64,000 bases of DNA from Geopseudomonas sagittaria (GTDB taxonomy: Bacteria; Pseudomonadota; Gammaproteobacteria; Pseudomonadales; Pseudomonadaceae): assembly GCF_900115715.1 (NCBI RefSeq), contig NZ_FOXM01000015.1, positions 46,702 through 110,701 of the forward strand, read 5' to 3'. Both the position numbers and the translations under genes were made by a program. The notes beneath the pieces were generated by a model. That model saw nothing but the letters and a program-made list of their open reading frames with translations, had not been told where the DNA came from and searched no databases. Below are positions 49,737 to 59,043 of this stretch, piece after piece; the stretch's first letter is position 1; each line of letters begins with the position of its first letter.

Positions 49737-50435
49737 ATGCTGCAAGTCCAGCAACTCCACCAGTACTACGGCGGCAGCCACATCCTGCGCGGCCTGTCGT
49801 TCGAGGCACGGATCGGCGAGGTTACCTGCCTACTCGGCCGCAACGGGGTGGGCAAGACCACCCTGCTGAAATGCCTGATGGGCCTGATCCCGGCGAAAGA
49901 CGGCCAGGTGCTCTGGGAAGACGCCGATATCACCGGCTACAAGCCGCACCAGCGCGTGCACGCCGGCATCGCCTACGTGCCGCAGGGGCGTGACATCTTC
50001 GGCCGGCTGACCGTCGAGGAAAACCTGCTGATGGGCCTTTCCCGCTTCCCAGCCAGCGAGGCCAAGGCTGTGCCCGAGTCGATCTACGAGCTGTTCCCGG
50101 TGCTGCGCGAGATGAAACACCGCCGCGGCGGCGACCTGTCCGGCGGCCAGCAGCAACAGCTGGCCATCGGCCGCGCGCTGGCCAGCCGCCCGCGCCTGCT
50201 GATCCTCGACGAGCCCACCGAAGGCATCCAGCCCTCGGTGATCAAGGAGATCGGCACAGTGATCCGCAAGCTCGCCGAGCGCGGCGACATGGCCATCCTG
50301 CTGGTCGAGCAGTTCTACGACTTCGCCGCCGAACTGGCCGACCAGTATCTGGTCATGTCGCGCGGCGAGATCATCCAGCATGGCCGCGGCGAAAGCATGG
50401 AAGCCGATGGGGTGCGCGGGCTGGTGGCGATCTGA
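49737..50435 (+). CDS. urtE: urea ABC transporter ATPase UrtE
   Basis: 232 residues: YYGGSHILRGLSFEA at the start, Walker A GRNGVGKTTLLKCLMG near residue 36, signature LSGGQQQQLAIGRAL near 135, Walker B LLILDEPTEGIQPS near 155. LivF-type ATPase partner of UrtD. ATG at 49737 after AAGAGGACC. Last gene of the operon. Confidence 0.97.
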   Translation: MLQVQQLHQYYGGSHILRGLSFEARIGEVTCLLGRNGVGKTTLLKCLMGLIPAKDGQVLWEDADITGYKPHQRVHAGIAYVPQGRDIFGRLTVEENLLMGLSRFPASEAKAVPESIYELFPVLREMKHRRGGDLSGGQQQQLAIGRALASRPRLLILDEPTEGIQPSVIKEIGTVIRKLAERGDMAILLVEQFYDFAAELADQYLVMSRGEIIQHGRGESMEADGVRGLVAI

Positions 50436-50877
50436 GTTCGCAGCCACCTGTCTTGGGCAAGTGCTCCGACTCAGAGCCGATCCAAAGCTCATTCTTGATG
50501 CGCGCTCAGACACGCACGGTGCGGCTGAAAAGCGAGAAGAGGCTGTCCTCGACAGTCCACTAACCCAGACCGATGTCGAGCGGGTTTTCATCCTGTGCCG
50601 CGACTTGCTCCGCTTGCGCCCTCAGATCGTCCTGATGACGGTGATCTGAAGCGAGCTTCAGCAACAGGACTTTCCGCCAATCCGCCCCTACTTGTAGAGG
50701 CAGGGATACGGCTGCGCGCCCCGAGGCCGCTTAGATGCCTGTCTACGCGCCCGGCAAATGTTGTGGGTCGGGTTTGAAGAGGCTATCCGCCAAGGGTCGG
50801 CAAGATCAGGTTGTAACTGGTGCGGGATTTTCCCTGTTGGTGTTGCATTCGAGGGGTTTACAGAAAGCAAATTAAAC
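50436..50877. other. intergenic stretch without a supported gene
   Basis: Between urtE and the Fur box I find no convincing gene. A frame up to a TGA at 50649 (ending RDLLRLRPQIVLMTVI) is coding-like only in part and may be a remnant. No clear terminator was found. Confidence 0.4.
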
Positions 50878-50896
50878 GCTAATAATTCTCATTAGC
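50878..50896. promoter_or_regulatory. Fur box upstream of vibrioferrin operon
   Basis: GCTAATAATTCTCATTAGC matches the 19-bp Fur consensus GATAATGATAATCATTATC at 14 positions and is 25 bp before the first ATG of the operon. Iron-replete Fur should repress the aldolase-pvsABCDE unit. Confidence 0.8.
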
Positions 50897-50920
50897 GAAT
50901 AATTAGCGTAAGGATGCAAT

Positions 50921-51694
50921 ATGCTCCGAAAGTCCCCCGTCCTCGCCCGCCTGAATCGCAGCGAGGAGGTCTATGGCCTGCTCAATTCGGTTCCCTCGCC
51001 CCTGTTGTGCGAAATGATCGCCGCCGCCGGTTATCACTTTGCCATTCTCGACATGGAACACCTGCTGCGCTCCGGCGAGGAACTGATGCACTGTCTGCGC
51101 GCCTGTGAGGCAACGGGCATTTCGCCCTGGTTGCGCCTGCCGGAGGTCGATGCCAAGCTGATCGGACGCGCACTGGATGCGGGTGTCGAAGCGATAGTGC
51201 TGCCGCGGGTGGAAAGTGTCGAAGAAGTCGAGCGGGCCGTGGCCGCCGCCTACTTTCCACCTCTGGGCCGCCGTGGCATCACTGGTGGGCGCTGCACCGG
51301 TTTCGGCACCCTCGCCTTGCCCGACTACATCGCTCAGGCCAATGCCGAGCCGCGCATCGTGCCGATGATCGAAAGCGCGGCCGGCGTTGAGGCGCTGGAG
51401 GCCATTCTTCGCCTGCCGGGCATCGCCATGGTCCTCGAAGGGGCTCTGGATCTGGCGCTGGACCTCGGCGTCGGCCCCGACCCGCTGCACCCCAAGGTCT
51501 GGCAGGCGCTGCAGCGGATGGCGGCAAACTGTGCCGACGCCCAGGTGCCTTTCTGCGCCAACCCGCGCACGGCCGAGCAGAACCGCCATTGGAGGGCGCA
51601 CGGGATCCGCAGCTATCTCGCCGGCGAAGACCGCGGCTTGCTGCTCAATGCCCTGAAAGCGCGCCTGCAGGGTTTGCAGGTCTCCCCGCCATGA
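50921..51694 (+). CDS. HpcH/HpaI-type aldolase, first gene of siderophore operon
   Basis: 257 residues forming a TIM-barrel of the HpcH/HpaI class II aldolase family: LLCEMIAAAGYHFAILDMEH near residue 30, AGVEAIVLPRVESVEEVERA near 90, the metal-binding Glu in VPMIES near 150 and the Asp in LEGALDLALDLG near 175. In staphyloferrin B synthesis the relative SbnG makes citrate for the siderophore. Vibrioferrin contains citrate, so a dedicated citrate (or related acid) synthase role is a fair inference. The protein lies 25 bp behind a Fur box and 120 bp before pvsA. Confidence 0.82.
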   Translation: MLRKSPVLARLNRSEEVYGLLNSVPSPLLCEMIAAAGYHFAILDMEHLLRSGEELMHCLRACEATGISPWLRLPEVDAKLIGRALDAGVEAIVLPRVESVEEVERAVAAAYFPPLGRRGITGGRCTGFGTLALPDYIAQANAEPRIVPMIESAAGVEALEAILRLPGIAMVLEGALDLALDLGVGPDPLHPKVWQALQRMAANCADAQVPFCANPRTAEQNRHWRAHGIRSYLAGEDRGLLLNALKARLQGLQVSPP

Positions 51695-51814
51695 GCGGCA
51701 CACCCCCCAGCTTCCGCCGAACGCCTCAGCTCCGCCGCTGACCCAATCCCCGAGTCATCACGCCGGCAAGGGCAGCCGCCTTGCCGACGGACCGCTATTG
51801 CCCAGGAGAAACCC

Positions 51815-53014
51815 ATGCAAAGGCCCATCGTCATTCTCAGTCACGTTGCCACCCATGCCGTGTGCGAAGGCTTCCTGCCCACAGCCCAGCGGCACGGACA
51901 ACCGCTGTTGCTGCTCACCGACCATGCACAGGAGCACTGGCGTCACCTGGCCGATGCCCAGGTGACGGTCGACGGACTCGAGATCCTCGAGTGCGACGTG
52001 TTCAACCCGCTGGCGGTGATCGAGCTGCTGCACGCCCATGGCCAGCGCCCGCTGGCGGTGTTTTCCAATAGCGACCACCTGCAGACCAGCTGTGCCCTGA
52101 TAGCGGAAGCCTTCGCCTGCCCCGGCAAGGACTGGCAGATCTGCCACGCGGCGAAGAACAAGGCGGAGATGCGTGAACGTCTGCAGCGCCTCGGCCTGCC
52201 CGGTCCCTGGTTCAAGGTACTGACGCCCGGAGCACAGCCGCCGGCGGACGCGCCCTTCCCGCTGGTGGCCAAGCCGCGCGAAGGCGTCGCCAGCCTGGAC
52301 GTGCAGCTGTGCCGCAACGCCGCCGAACTGGCCGACTACTGCGCGGCTTTCTGGCAGCGCCAGCCGAGCCGCGCACTGCTGCTCGAGGCCTACATGGAGG
52401 GACCGCTGTTCACCCTGGAGACCCTCGGCGATGGCCAGCGCCTGCAGGCCATCGGCGGCTTCGACGTGACCCTCTCGCCGCCGCCGCACTTCGTCGAGCT
52501 GGAGGCGCGCTGGAACGGCCCACTCAGCCGCGCCAACCGCAGCGCAGCTCTGGCCCAGGTGGCCGCCTTCGGCGTCAACTTCGGCGTCTGCCACAGCGAG
52601 TTCATCCTCACCGCCAACGGTCCGGTGCTGGTCGAGATCAACTACCGCAGCATCGGCGACGGCCGCGAGTTCCTCCTCGACCGCCTGCTGCCGCAGGGCT
52701 GGTTCGAGCGCATCCTCGCCCTGCACCTGGGCGAGCCGCTGGACGACAGCGAAAGCAGCAGCGCCGCGGCCCTGGTGCACTACCTGGTCGCGCCGCACGG
52801 CGGCCGCCTGCTCGCAGCCAGTGGCAGCTTCCGCCAGGAAGACCACGGCTACTGGACCGACTACTGCGCACTGCATGAAGTCGGCGAGGAGATTCGCCTG
52901 AGCAACTCGAACAAGGACTACCTGGGCGTGCTGCGCCTGATCGCGCCCGACGAAGCCGCGCTGCAGGGGCATTTCGATGCCGTGCGCAGCGACCTGCGCT
53001 GGGAGCTGGCATGA
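51815..53014 (+). CDS. pvsA: ATP-grasp ligase, PvsA-like
   Basis: 399 residues with ATP-grasp features: FPLVAKPREGVASLDVQ near residue 150, a LLEAYMEGPLFTLETL hinge near 195 and GPVLVEINYRSIGDGREF near 270 carrying the metal ligands. It matches PvsA of the vibrioferrin pathway, which is proposed to join alanine in an amide/ester step with ATP. It overlaps pvsB by 4 bp. Gene order with two NIS synthetases, an MFS exporter and a decarboxylase supports the assignment. Confidence 0.85.
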   Translation: MQRPIVILSHVATHAVCEGFLPTAQRHGQPLLLLTDHAQEHWRHLADAQVTVDGLEILECDVFNPLAVIELLHAHGQRPLAVFSNSDHLQTSCALIAEAFACPGKDWQICHAAKNKAEMRERLQRLGLPGPWFKVLTPGAQPPADAPFPLVAKPREGVASLDVQLCRNAAELADYCAAFWQRQPSRALLLEAYMEGPLFTLETLGDGQRLQAIGGFDVTLSPPPHFVELEARWNGPLSRANRSAALAQVAAFGVNFGVCHSEFILTANGPVLVEINYRSIGDGREFLLDRLLPQGWFERILALHLGEPLDDSESSSAAALVHYLVAPHGGRLLAASGSFRQEDHGYWTDYCALHEVGEEIRLSNSNKDYLGVLRLIAPDEAALQGHFDAVRSDLRWELA

Positions 53015-54795
53015 ATCCGCACGAACTCGACCATGACCAAGACCGCGCGGCCATCGGCCAGCGCATTCTCGACTGCTGCCTGCGCGAGGATATCCGCGGG
53101 CTGCTCGGCTTGGCGCGCCCGTGCGAGCTGCCGGTCGAACTGAAGGCCCACTGGCCTGACTCGATAGAGCCGATCTGGCTGTGCATCGACCATCTCGCCT
53201 GCGGCGATCTCTGGCTGCCGGTGCGCCGCGGCGCACCGTTGCAGGAGTGGAGCGCAATCGGCGACCGCTGGTTGCGCCGCCAGGGCGACAGCGTGAGCCT
53301 GGAGCAGGGCTACCGCCGCTGGCTCGAGCACCTGGCTACCGGCCTGGACGCCGAGAGCCTGGCGTTGTTCGCCGACTACGCTGAGGAAGCCGACTGCGCG
53401 GTCGAGCATCGCCGCCTGTGCCGCGAGGCCTACGCCGCGCAGGCCGGCGACCTGAGCGAGCTCCTCGCGGAAGCGGACTGGGGCCGACGCCTGCTCGGCA
53501 TCGACCGCCTGGCCAGCTACCTCGACCACCCCTTCTACCCCACCGCGCGGGCCAAGAGCGGCTTCGACGCCGCAGCCCTGCAGGCCTACGCCCCGGAATT
53601 CGCGCCACGTTTTCGCCTCAACTGGCTGGCCGTGCCCAAGACGCTTTTCGAGCAGACCAGCGCGCCGCCGGCGCTGTGGCCGAGCTTCGCCGCGGTCGGC
53701 CTGGACCCGGCGCTGGAGGAGAGCCACGCGCTGCTGCCGGTGCACCCGCTGACCTGGCCAGAACTGGATGCCCACGGCCTGCCGCCAGGCTGCCTGCGCG
53801 CACCACGCAGCGCCCTGGAGGTGGAGCCGACCCTGTCGGTGCGCACGGTGCTGTGCGTCGAGGCGCCGCGCTGCCATATCAAGCTACCGCTCTCGGTGCG
53901 TACCCTGGGTGCACGCAACCTGCGCCTGATTAAGCCGAGCACCCTCTACGACGGTCACTGGTTCCAGACCGTGCTGCAGGAGCTCGCCGAACGCGACGGC
54001 CAGCTCGGTGCGCGCTACCTGCACGTCGACGAGCTGCACGGCGGCCACGCCGCCGGCGAGCGCCACCTGGCCTACATCCTGCGTCGCTACCCGGACGGCC
54101 TGGAGCAGGCGACCCTGGTGCCGGTCGCCGCCCTCGCCAGCCGCCTGCCCGACGGCCGCCTGCTGGTCGAAGCGCTGGTTCAGCGCTTCCACGGCGGCGA
54201 CCTGCTGGCCTGGTGGCAGGAATATCTCGACCTCCTGCTCACGGTGCACCTGCGCCTCTGGCTGGTCTACGGCATCGCCCTGGAGGCCAACCAGCAGAAC
54301 GCCGTGCTGATGTTCGAAGCCGGCCGGCCGCTGCGGCTGCTGATGAAGGACAACGACGCCGCACGGCTGTGGCCGGCGCGCTTCGCCACCGCCTGCCCGG
54401 ACCTGGTGCCGCGACTGGCCGAGCTGCGCGACGAGCGGATCCGCGTCGATGGCGCCCGACCGCTGGCCGAAATGTTCTGCACCATCACCCTGCAGCTGAA
54501 CCTGATCGCGCCGCTGGAGGCCATCGCCGAGTCCGGCCTGGCCTCACGCGAGGCGCTGTATAGCCGTCTGCGCGAGCGCCTGCGTGCGTGCCTCGAGGCG
54601 CTGGCGGTCGCGGGCGTGGCGGTCGACGAGGCGCGTCACTTCCTGCTCGACAGCCCCAGGCTGCCGGTGAAGTACCTGCTCAGCGCGGGCAGCCTGTTCA
54701 GCAAGGCGCGCTCCGGCGCGGCAGACATCAACAAGTTCTACGGCTACAGCGCGGCGAACTTCCTGCAGGATGCAGCCCCATGTCCCGCCAGCTGA
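53011..54795 (+). CDS. pvsB: IucA/IucC-type NIS siderophore synthetase PvsB
   Basis: 594 residues of the NRPS-independent siderophore synthetase family: HPLTWPELDAHGLPPG near residue 250, TLSVRTVLC and HIKLPLSVRTLGARNLR near 290-305 (nucleotide-binding Ser/Arg/Lys/His cluster), and ALEANQQNAVLMFEAGRP with LLMKDNDAARLW in the C-terminal half, where EAxxQN is the catalytic motif. It condenses a carboxylate with an amine or alcohol in vibrioferrin assembly. Overlaps pvsA and pvsC. Confidence 0.92.
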   Translation: MNPHELDHDQDRAAIGQRILDCCLREDIRGLLGLARPCELPVELKAHWPDSIEPIWLCIDHLACGDLWLPVRRGAPLQEWSAIGDRWLRRQGDSVSLEQGYRRWLEHLATGLDAESLALFADYAEEADCAVEHRRLCREAYAAQAGDLSELLAEADWGRRLLGIDRLASYLDHPFYPTARAKSGFDAAALQAYAPEFAPRFRLNWLAVPKTLFEQTSAPPALWPSFAAVGLDPALEESHALLPVHPLTWPELDAHGLPPGCLRAPRSALEVEPTLSVRTVLCVEAPRCHIKLPLSVRTLGARNLRLIKPSTLYDGHWFQTVLQELAERDGQLGARYLHVDELHGGHAAGERHLAYILRRYPDGLEQATLVPVAALASRLPDGRLLVEALVQRFHGGDLLAWWQEYLDLLLTVHLRLWLVYGIALEANQQNAVLMFEAGRPLRLLMKDNDAARLWPARFATACPDLVPRLAELRDERIRVDGARPLAEMFCTITLQLNLIAPLEAIAESGLASREALYSRLRERLRACLEALAVAGVAVDEARHFLLDSPRLPVKYLLSAGSLFSKARSGAADINKFYGYSAANFLQDAAPCPAS

Positions 54796-55925
54796 CCGCC
54801 TGCGTCCTGCTCGGCCACTACCTGTCGGCCTTCACCGCCCTGGGCGCGCCGCTGTTCCTGCCGCGCATCCTCGCCGATCTAGGTAGTGCGGCGCCGACCT
54901 GGAGCATCGGCGTGCTCTATATCCTGCCGACCCTGTGCACCGCGCTGGCGGCGCCGCTCTGGGGGCGCCTGGCCGACCGCCACGGCTGCCGGCTGTCGCT
55001 GCTGCGCGCTCATGCCGGCCTCGCCGTCGGCTTCCTGCTCGCCGGCTTCAGTCCGAACCTGGGGGTGTTCACCCTAGCACTGATCGTCCAGGGCACCTTC
55101 GGCGGCGCCATGGCGGCGTCGAACGCCTACCTGGCGACCCAGCTCGCCGGGGAAGGCCTGACCCGCGCGCTCAACCTGACCCAGTACTCGGCGCGCCTCG
55201 CGCTGCTCAGCGGCCCGGTGCTGGTCGGCCTGCTGGCGAGCGCCGGGTTGGGGCTGGAGATGTATCGCTACCTGGCCTGGCTGCCGCTGCTGGCCTTCCT
55301 GCTGGTGCTGCCGTTGCCGGCCGATGCGCCGCGCCCGCCGGTCCAGGCCGCAGGCGACAAGCCCGTCGTCGAGGCGCTGCCGCCTGACCTGCTGCGCCTG
55401 CTCGCCGTGCAGTTCCTGTTCAGCTTCGCCATGGTGGTGACCTTCCCCTACTTCGTGCCCTACGGCGAGGCCCTCGGGATTGCCAACGACGCGCTGATCG
55501 GTCTGCTCTACAGCCTGCCGCACCTGGTCTACCTCCTGGCCCTGCCCTGGGTGCAGCGCAGCAGCGGCCCGTTGCTGCCGGCCGGACTCGCCCTGTTCGC
55601 GCTGAGCAACCTGCTGCAGTTCCTGCGCGTGCCGGCCGAGCTGCTGTTCGCACTACGCCTACTCGCCGGGCTGGGCATGCTGCTGTGTTTCGTCGGCCTG
55701 CACCGCTACCTCGCCGCCCTCCGCCGCCAGGGCGGCGCCGGCCGCCTGTTCGGCTGGTACGACGCCAGCGGCAAGTGGGCCGGCAGCGCCGCCGGCCTGG
55801 TCGCCGGCCTGGCCTGCCAGTACTACGGCGTCGCCATGCCTTTCCTGATCGCCTGCCTGGCCGCGTTGGCCGCGATGGCCGTGGCTCACCCCCTACTCAC
55901 CCGCTCGCCGGAGACCGCCCCATGA
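54780..55925 (+). CDS. pvsC: MFS exporter PvsC
   Basis: 381 residues with 12 hydrophobic segments and the MFS loop motif GRLADRHGCRLSLLRAHAG near residue 65. Position between the two synthetases matches PvsC, the vibrioferrin exporter. Start ATG lies 16 bp inside the end of pvsB, and the end overlaps pvsD by 4 bp. Confidence 0.9.
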   Translation: MSRQLTACVLLGHYLSAFTALGAPLFLPRILADLGSAAPTWSIGVLYILPTLCTALAAPLWGRLADRHGCRLSLLRAHAGLAVGFLLAGFSPNLGVFTLALIVQGTFGGAMAASNAYLATQLAGEGLTRALNLTQYSARLALLSGPVLVGLLASAGLGLEMYRYLAWLPLLAFLLVLPLPADAPRPPVQAAGDKPVVEALPPDLLRLLAVQFLFSFAMVVTFPYFVPYGEALGIANDALIGLLYSLPHLVYLLALPWVQRSSGPLLPAGLALFALSNLLQFLRVPAELLFALRLLAGLGMLLCFVGLHRYLAALRRQGGAGRLFGWYDASGKWAGSAAGLVAGLACQYYGVAMPFLIACLAALAAMAVAHPLLTRSPETAP

Positions 55926-57697
55926 CCCTTGTCGCTCGCTCGCCCCACGAACGCACCCTGGACGGAGAGGCCCAGCGCCACGCCATCGATTGCCTGCTCA
56001 ACTGCTACCTGCGCGAGTACGCCCTGCCGCGCGGTGAGGCGAGTCTCGACTGCCATGCGCCGGACCTGCCCATGGGCCTGCGTCACGCCGAAACCCGCTG
56101 CGTCGGCATCCAGCTCGCCAACGGCAGCCGCCTGGCGCTGCTCGCCGACCGCACCAGCGTGCTCGGCCGCTGCCGCTTCGTCAGCCCGCCCTACTTCAAG
56201 GGCCACGGCCAGGGCTGGCGGCCGCTGGACGCCGCCGAACTGGCGCGCCTGCTGCTCGCCCCACTGAACGGCCCGGACCGCCACGGCGAGCTGCTCGAGC
56301 AGATCGACAACAGCCTGCGCATCACCCGCACCTTTCTCACCCACGCCCGCGCGGCCAACCACGAGCCGGCCGACAGCCATGAGCTAATCGATAGCCTGCT
56401 GCGCTCCGAGCAGGGCCAGGTCTGGGGCCATGCCCTGCACCCGACGCCGAAAAGCCGCGATGGCGTTTCCGAGGCCGACCTGCTGGCCTGCTCGCCGGAA
56501 GTCGGCGCGCGCTTCCCGCTGCATTGGTTCCGCGTCGACCCCGCGTTGATCCGCCACCAGGGCGACGACCCGCGCGGCCTGCTCGCCGAGGTCGCCGGCG
56601 CCGACCACCTCTACCCCTGCCACCCGTGGGAGGTTTCGCGGGTGCTGGCCGATCCGCTGGTCCAGCGGGTGCGCGACCTCGGCCTCCTGGAATACCTCGG
56701 CCCGCGGGGCCTGGCGCTCTACCCGACCTCTTCGGTACGTACTCTCTACCATCCCGCGCTGAGCCATTTCCTCAAGTTCTCGATCCACGTGCGGCTGACC
56801 AACTGCGTGCGCAAGAACGCCTGGTACGAGCTGGACAGCGCGGTGGCCCTGACCCGCCTGCTTGGCCCGCTGATGGCCGAGCTGGACCACAACCAACCTG
56901 GCTTCGCGCTGATGGCCGAGCCGGCCGCCAGCACCCTGGACCTGTCGGCCTATGGCAGCCCGGAGGAAGCCCGTGAGGTTACCGAATGCTTCGGCATCCT
57001 CTACCGGCAGAACCTCGACGAAGCCAGCCGCCGGCGTTATCGCCCGCAAGTCGCCATGGCTCTGTTCACCTGGGACCTGGGGGGCATCAGCGCCTGTCAG
57101 GTGCTGGTCGCGCACTGTGCGGCGCAGCTCGGCGTGGACCCGGCCGAGGCCGCGCTGCGCTGGCTGCGCGCCTATGCCGGGCTGCTGCTGGGCGGCTCGC
57201 TGCACTGCCTGTTCCACCACGGCGTGGTGCTCGAACCGCACCTGCAGAACACCCTTCTCGGCTTCGACGATCAGGGCCTGCCCTGCCGCGTATGGATCCG
57301 CGACCTGGAAGGCACCAAGCTGGTCCCCGAGCACTGGCCGGCAGCGCGCCTCGCCCACCTCGACGAGCGCACCCGCGCCTCGCTCCACTACGACGCCGAC
57401 AAGGCCTGGAAGCGGGTCGCCTACTGCGCCCTGGTCAACAACCTCGGCGAGGCGGTGTTCCACCTGGCCAATGGCGATGCGGCGCTGGAGCGGCGCCTGT
57501 GGCGGGAGATCGCCGCCATCCTCGAAGCGCAGCGCGCGCCGCTCGGCGAGCCGCAGGCTTTGCTCGAGCTGTGCGCCGGCGCGCCCCTGCCGAGCAAGGA
57601 GAACTTCATGACCCGCCTGCTGATGCGCGCTGACCGCGAAGCCGGCTACACCGCCCTGCCCAATCCGCTGACCGCCGCCCGTGGAGATTGCCGATGA
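55922..57697 (+). CDS. pvsD: IucA/IucC-type NIS siderophore synthetase PvsD
   Basis: 591 residues: GHALHPTPKSRDGVS near residue 180 (ATP-binding), YPCHPWEV near 235, PTSSVRTLYHP and HFLKFSIHVRLTNCVRKN near 265-290, and a C-terminal HGVVLEPHLQNTLLGFD, where ExHxQN is the catalytic motif. Together with PvsB it builds vibrioferrin from citrate, ethanolamine, alanine and 2-oxoglutarate. Overlaps pvsC and pvsE. Confidence 0.92.
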   Translation: MTLVARSPHERTLDGEAQRHAIDCLLNCYLREYALPRGEASLDCHAPDLPMGLRHAETRCVGIQLANGSRLALLADRTSVLGRCRFVSPPYFKGHGQGWRPLDAAELARLLLAPLNGPDRHGELLEQIDNSLRITRTFLTHARAANHEPADSHELIDSLLRSEQGQVWGHALHPTPKSRDGVSEADLLACSPEVGARFPLHWFRVDPALIRHQGDDPRGLLAEVAGADHLYPCHPWEVSRVLADPLVQRVRDLGLLEYLGPRGLALYPTSSVRTLYHPALSHFLKFSIHVRLTNCVRKNAWYELDSAVALTRLLGPLMAELDHNQPGFALMAEPAASTLDLSAYGSPEEAREVTECFGILYRQNLDEASRRRYRPQVAMALFTWDLGGISACQVLVAHCAAQLGVDPAEAALRWLRAYAGLLLGGSLHCLFHHGVVLEPHLQNTLLGFDDQGLPCRVWIRDLEGTKLVPEHWPAARLAHLDERTRASLHYDADKAWKRVAYCALVNNLGEAVFHLANGDAALERRLWREIAAILEAQRAPLGEPQALLELCAGAPLPSKENFMTRLLMRADREAGYTALPNPLTAARGDCR

Positions 57698-58878
57698 GCC
57701 TGCCCGCCCCCGTCCAACACGCCATCGCCGAGCTGCGCCGCCAGCGCGGTGAGCCGCTGTGCGCCTACCTCTACGACCTGGCGGCGCTGGCGCGCCACGC
57801 ACGTAATTTGCGCGAAGCGCTGCCGGCCAACTGCGAGCTGTTCTACGCCGCCAAGGCCAACCCCGAGGCGCCGATCCTGCGCACCCTGGCGCCCTGGGTC
57901 GATGGCTTCGAGGCGGCTTCCGGCGGCGAGCTACGCTGGCTTCATGAGCGCCATCAGGACAAGCCGCTGATCTTCGGCGGCCCAGGCAAGCTGGACAGCG
58001 AGCTGGCCGCCGCCATGGACTGCCGGATTTCCGCCTTCCACGTGGAAAGCATCGGCGAGCTGCGCCGCCTGGCGCTCGTCGCCAAGAGCTACGGCCGCCC
58101 AGCCCCGGTGCTTTTACGGCTCAACCTCAGGCTCGCCGAGGCGCCGGACAGTCGCCTGGTGATGGGCGGCAAGCCGACGCCCTTCGGCCTCGACGAGCAG
58201 GCCCTCGACGAGGCCCTGGCGCTGCTCGCCGGCGAGCCCTGGCTGAAGCTTCAGGGCCTGCACTTCCACCTGCTCTCCCACCAGCTGGACAGCGCCGCCC
58301 ACCTGCAGCTGATGCGCAGCTACTTCCGCTGCTTCCGCCAGCTGAACGCGCGCCACGGTCTGGAGCTGGAACTGCTCAACGTCGGCGGCGGCATGGGCAT
58401 CGACTACCAGGACCACGCCCGCTCCTTCGACTGGCCGGGCTTCTGCGCGGGACTTGCGACACTGATCGCCGAGGAAGGCATGGCCGGGACGCGCATCCGC
58501 TTCGAGATCGGCCGCTTCCTCAGCGCCGCCTGCGGCTACTACCTGATGGAAGTACTGGACATCAAGCGCAGCCACGGCCAGTACTTCGCCGTGGCCCGCG
58601 GCGGCACCCACCATTTTCGCACCCCGGCAGCGCAGGGCCACGACCATCCCTTCGTGGTGTTGCGCGGCAGCCGACCGACCGAGCTGGAGAACCAGCCGGT
58701 GACCTTGGTCGGCCAGCTGTGCACGCCCAAGGACGTGCTGGCCCGTCAGCAGCCGGTGGCCGCCTTGGCGGTCGGCGACCTCTTGGTGTTCACCCTGGCC
58801 GGCGCCTACGCCTGGAACATCTCGCACCAGCACTTCCTGATGCACGAACCGCCGCAGGTGGTCTTCTTGGAAGCTTGA
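57694..58878 (+). CDS. pvsE: PLP-dependent decarboxylase PvsE
   Basis: 394 residues of the fold III (alanine-racemase-like, ornithine/DAP decarboxylase) family: PLP lysine in LFYAAKANPEAPIL near residue 55, LQGLHFHLLSHQLDSA near 190, phosphate-binding NVGGGMGIDY near 233, and LCTPKDVLARQQ near 345. In vibrioferrin synthesis PvsE supplies ethanolamine by decarboxylating serine. The pocket fits a small amino acid substrate. Last gene of the operon. Confidence 0.9.
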   Translation: MSLPAPVQHAIAELRRQRGEPLCAYLYDLAALARHARNLREALPANCELFYAAKANPEAPILRTLAPWVDGFEAASGGELRWLHERHQDKPLIFGGPGKLDSELAAAMDCRISAFHVESIGELRRLALVAKSYGRPAPVLLRLNLRLAEAPDSRLVMGGKPTPFGLDEQALDEALALLAGEPWLKLQGLHFHLLSHQLDSAAHLQLMRSYFRCFRQLNARHGLELELLNVGGGMGIDYQDHARSFDWPGFCAGLATLIAEEGMAGTRIRFEIGRFLSAACGYYLMEVLDIKRSHGQYFAVARGGTHHFRTPAAQGHDHPFVVLRGSRPTELENQPVTLVGQLCTPKDVLARQQPVAALAVGDLLVFTLAGAYAWNISHQHFLMHEPPQVVFLEA

Positions 58879-58949
58879 ACCCTTGTACTGAGTAGCCATC
58901 GGACTAACCCAACAGGTCTTTACATTCAATTTACATATTAGCTATTATT

Positions 58950-58968
58950 GATAATAATTCTCGTTAGC
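58950..58968. promoter_or_regulatory. Fur box upstream of the TonB receptor
   Basis: GATAATAATTCTCGTTAGC matches the Fur consensus at 14 of 19 positions and shares ATAATTCTC.TTAGC with the box at 50878. It lies 76 bp before the receptor ATG, so the receptor has its own iron control. Confidence 0.82.
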
Positions 58969-59043
58969 AGAAAGATTTAGATTCCCACACTGCCGGTAGT
59001 CCAGAAAACGGATAACATCAACAATCAGGAGCTTCGCCTCGTC

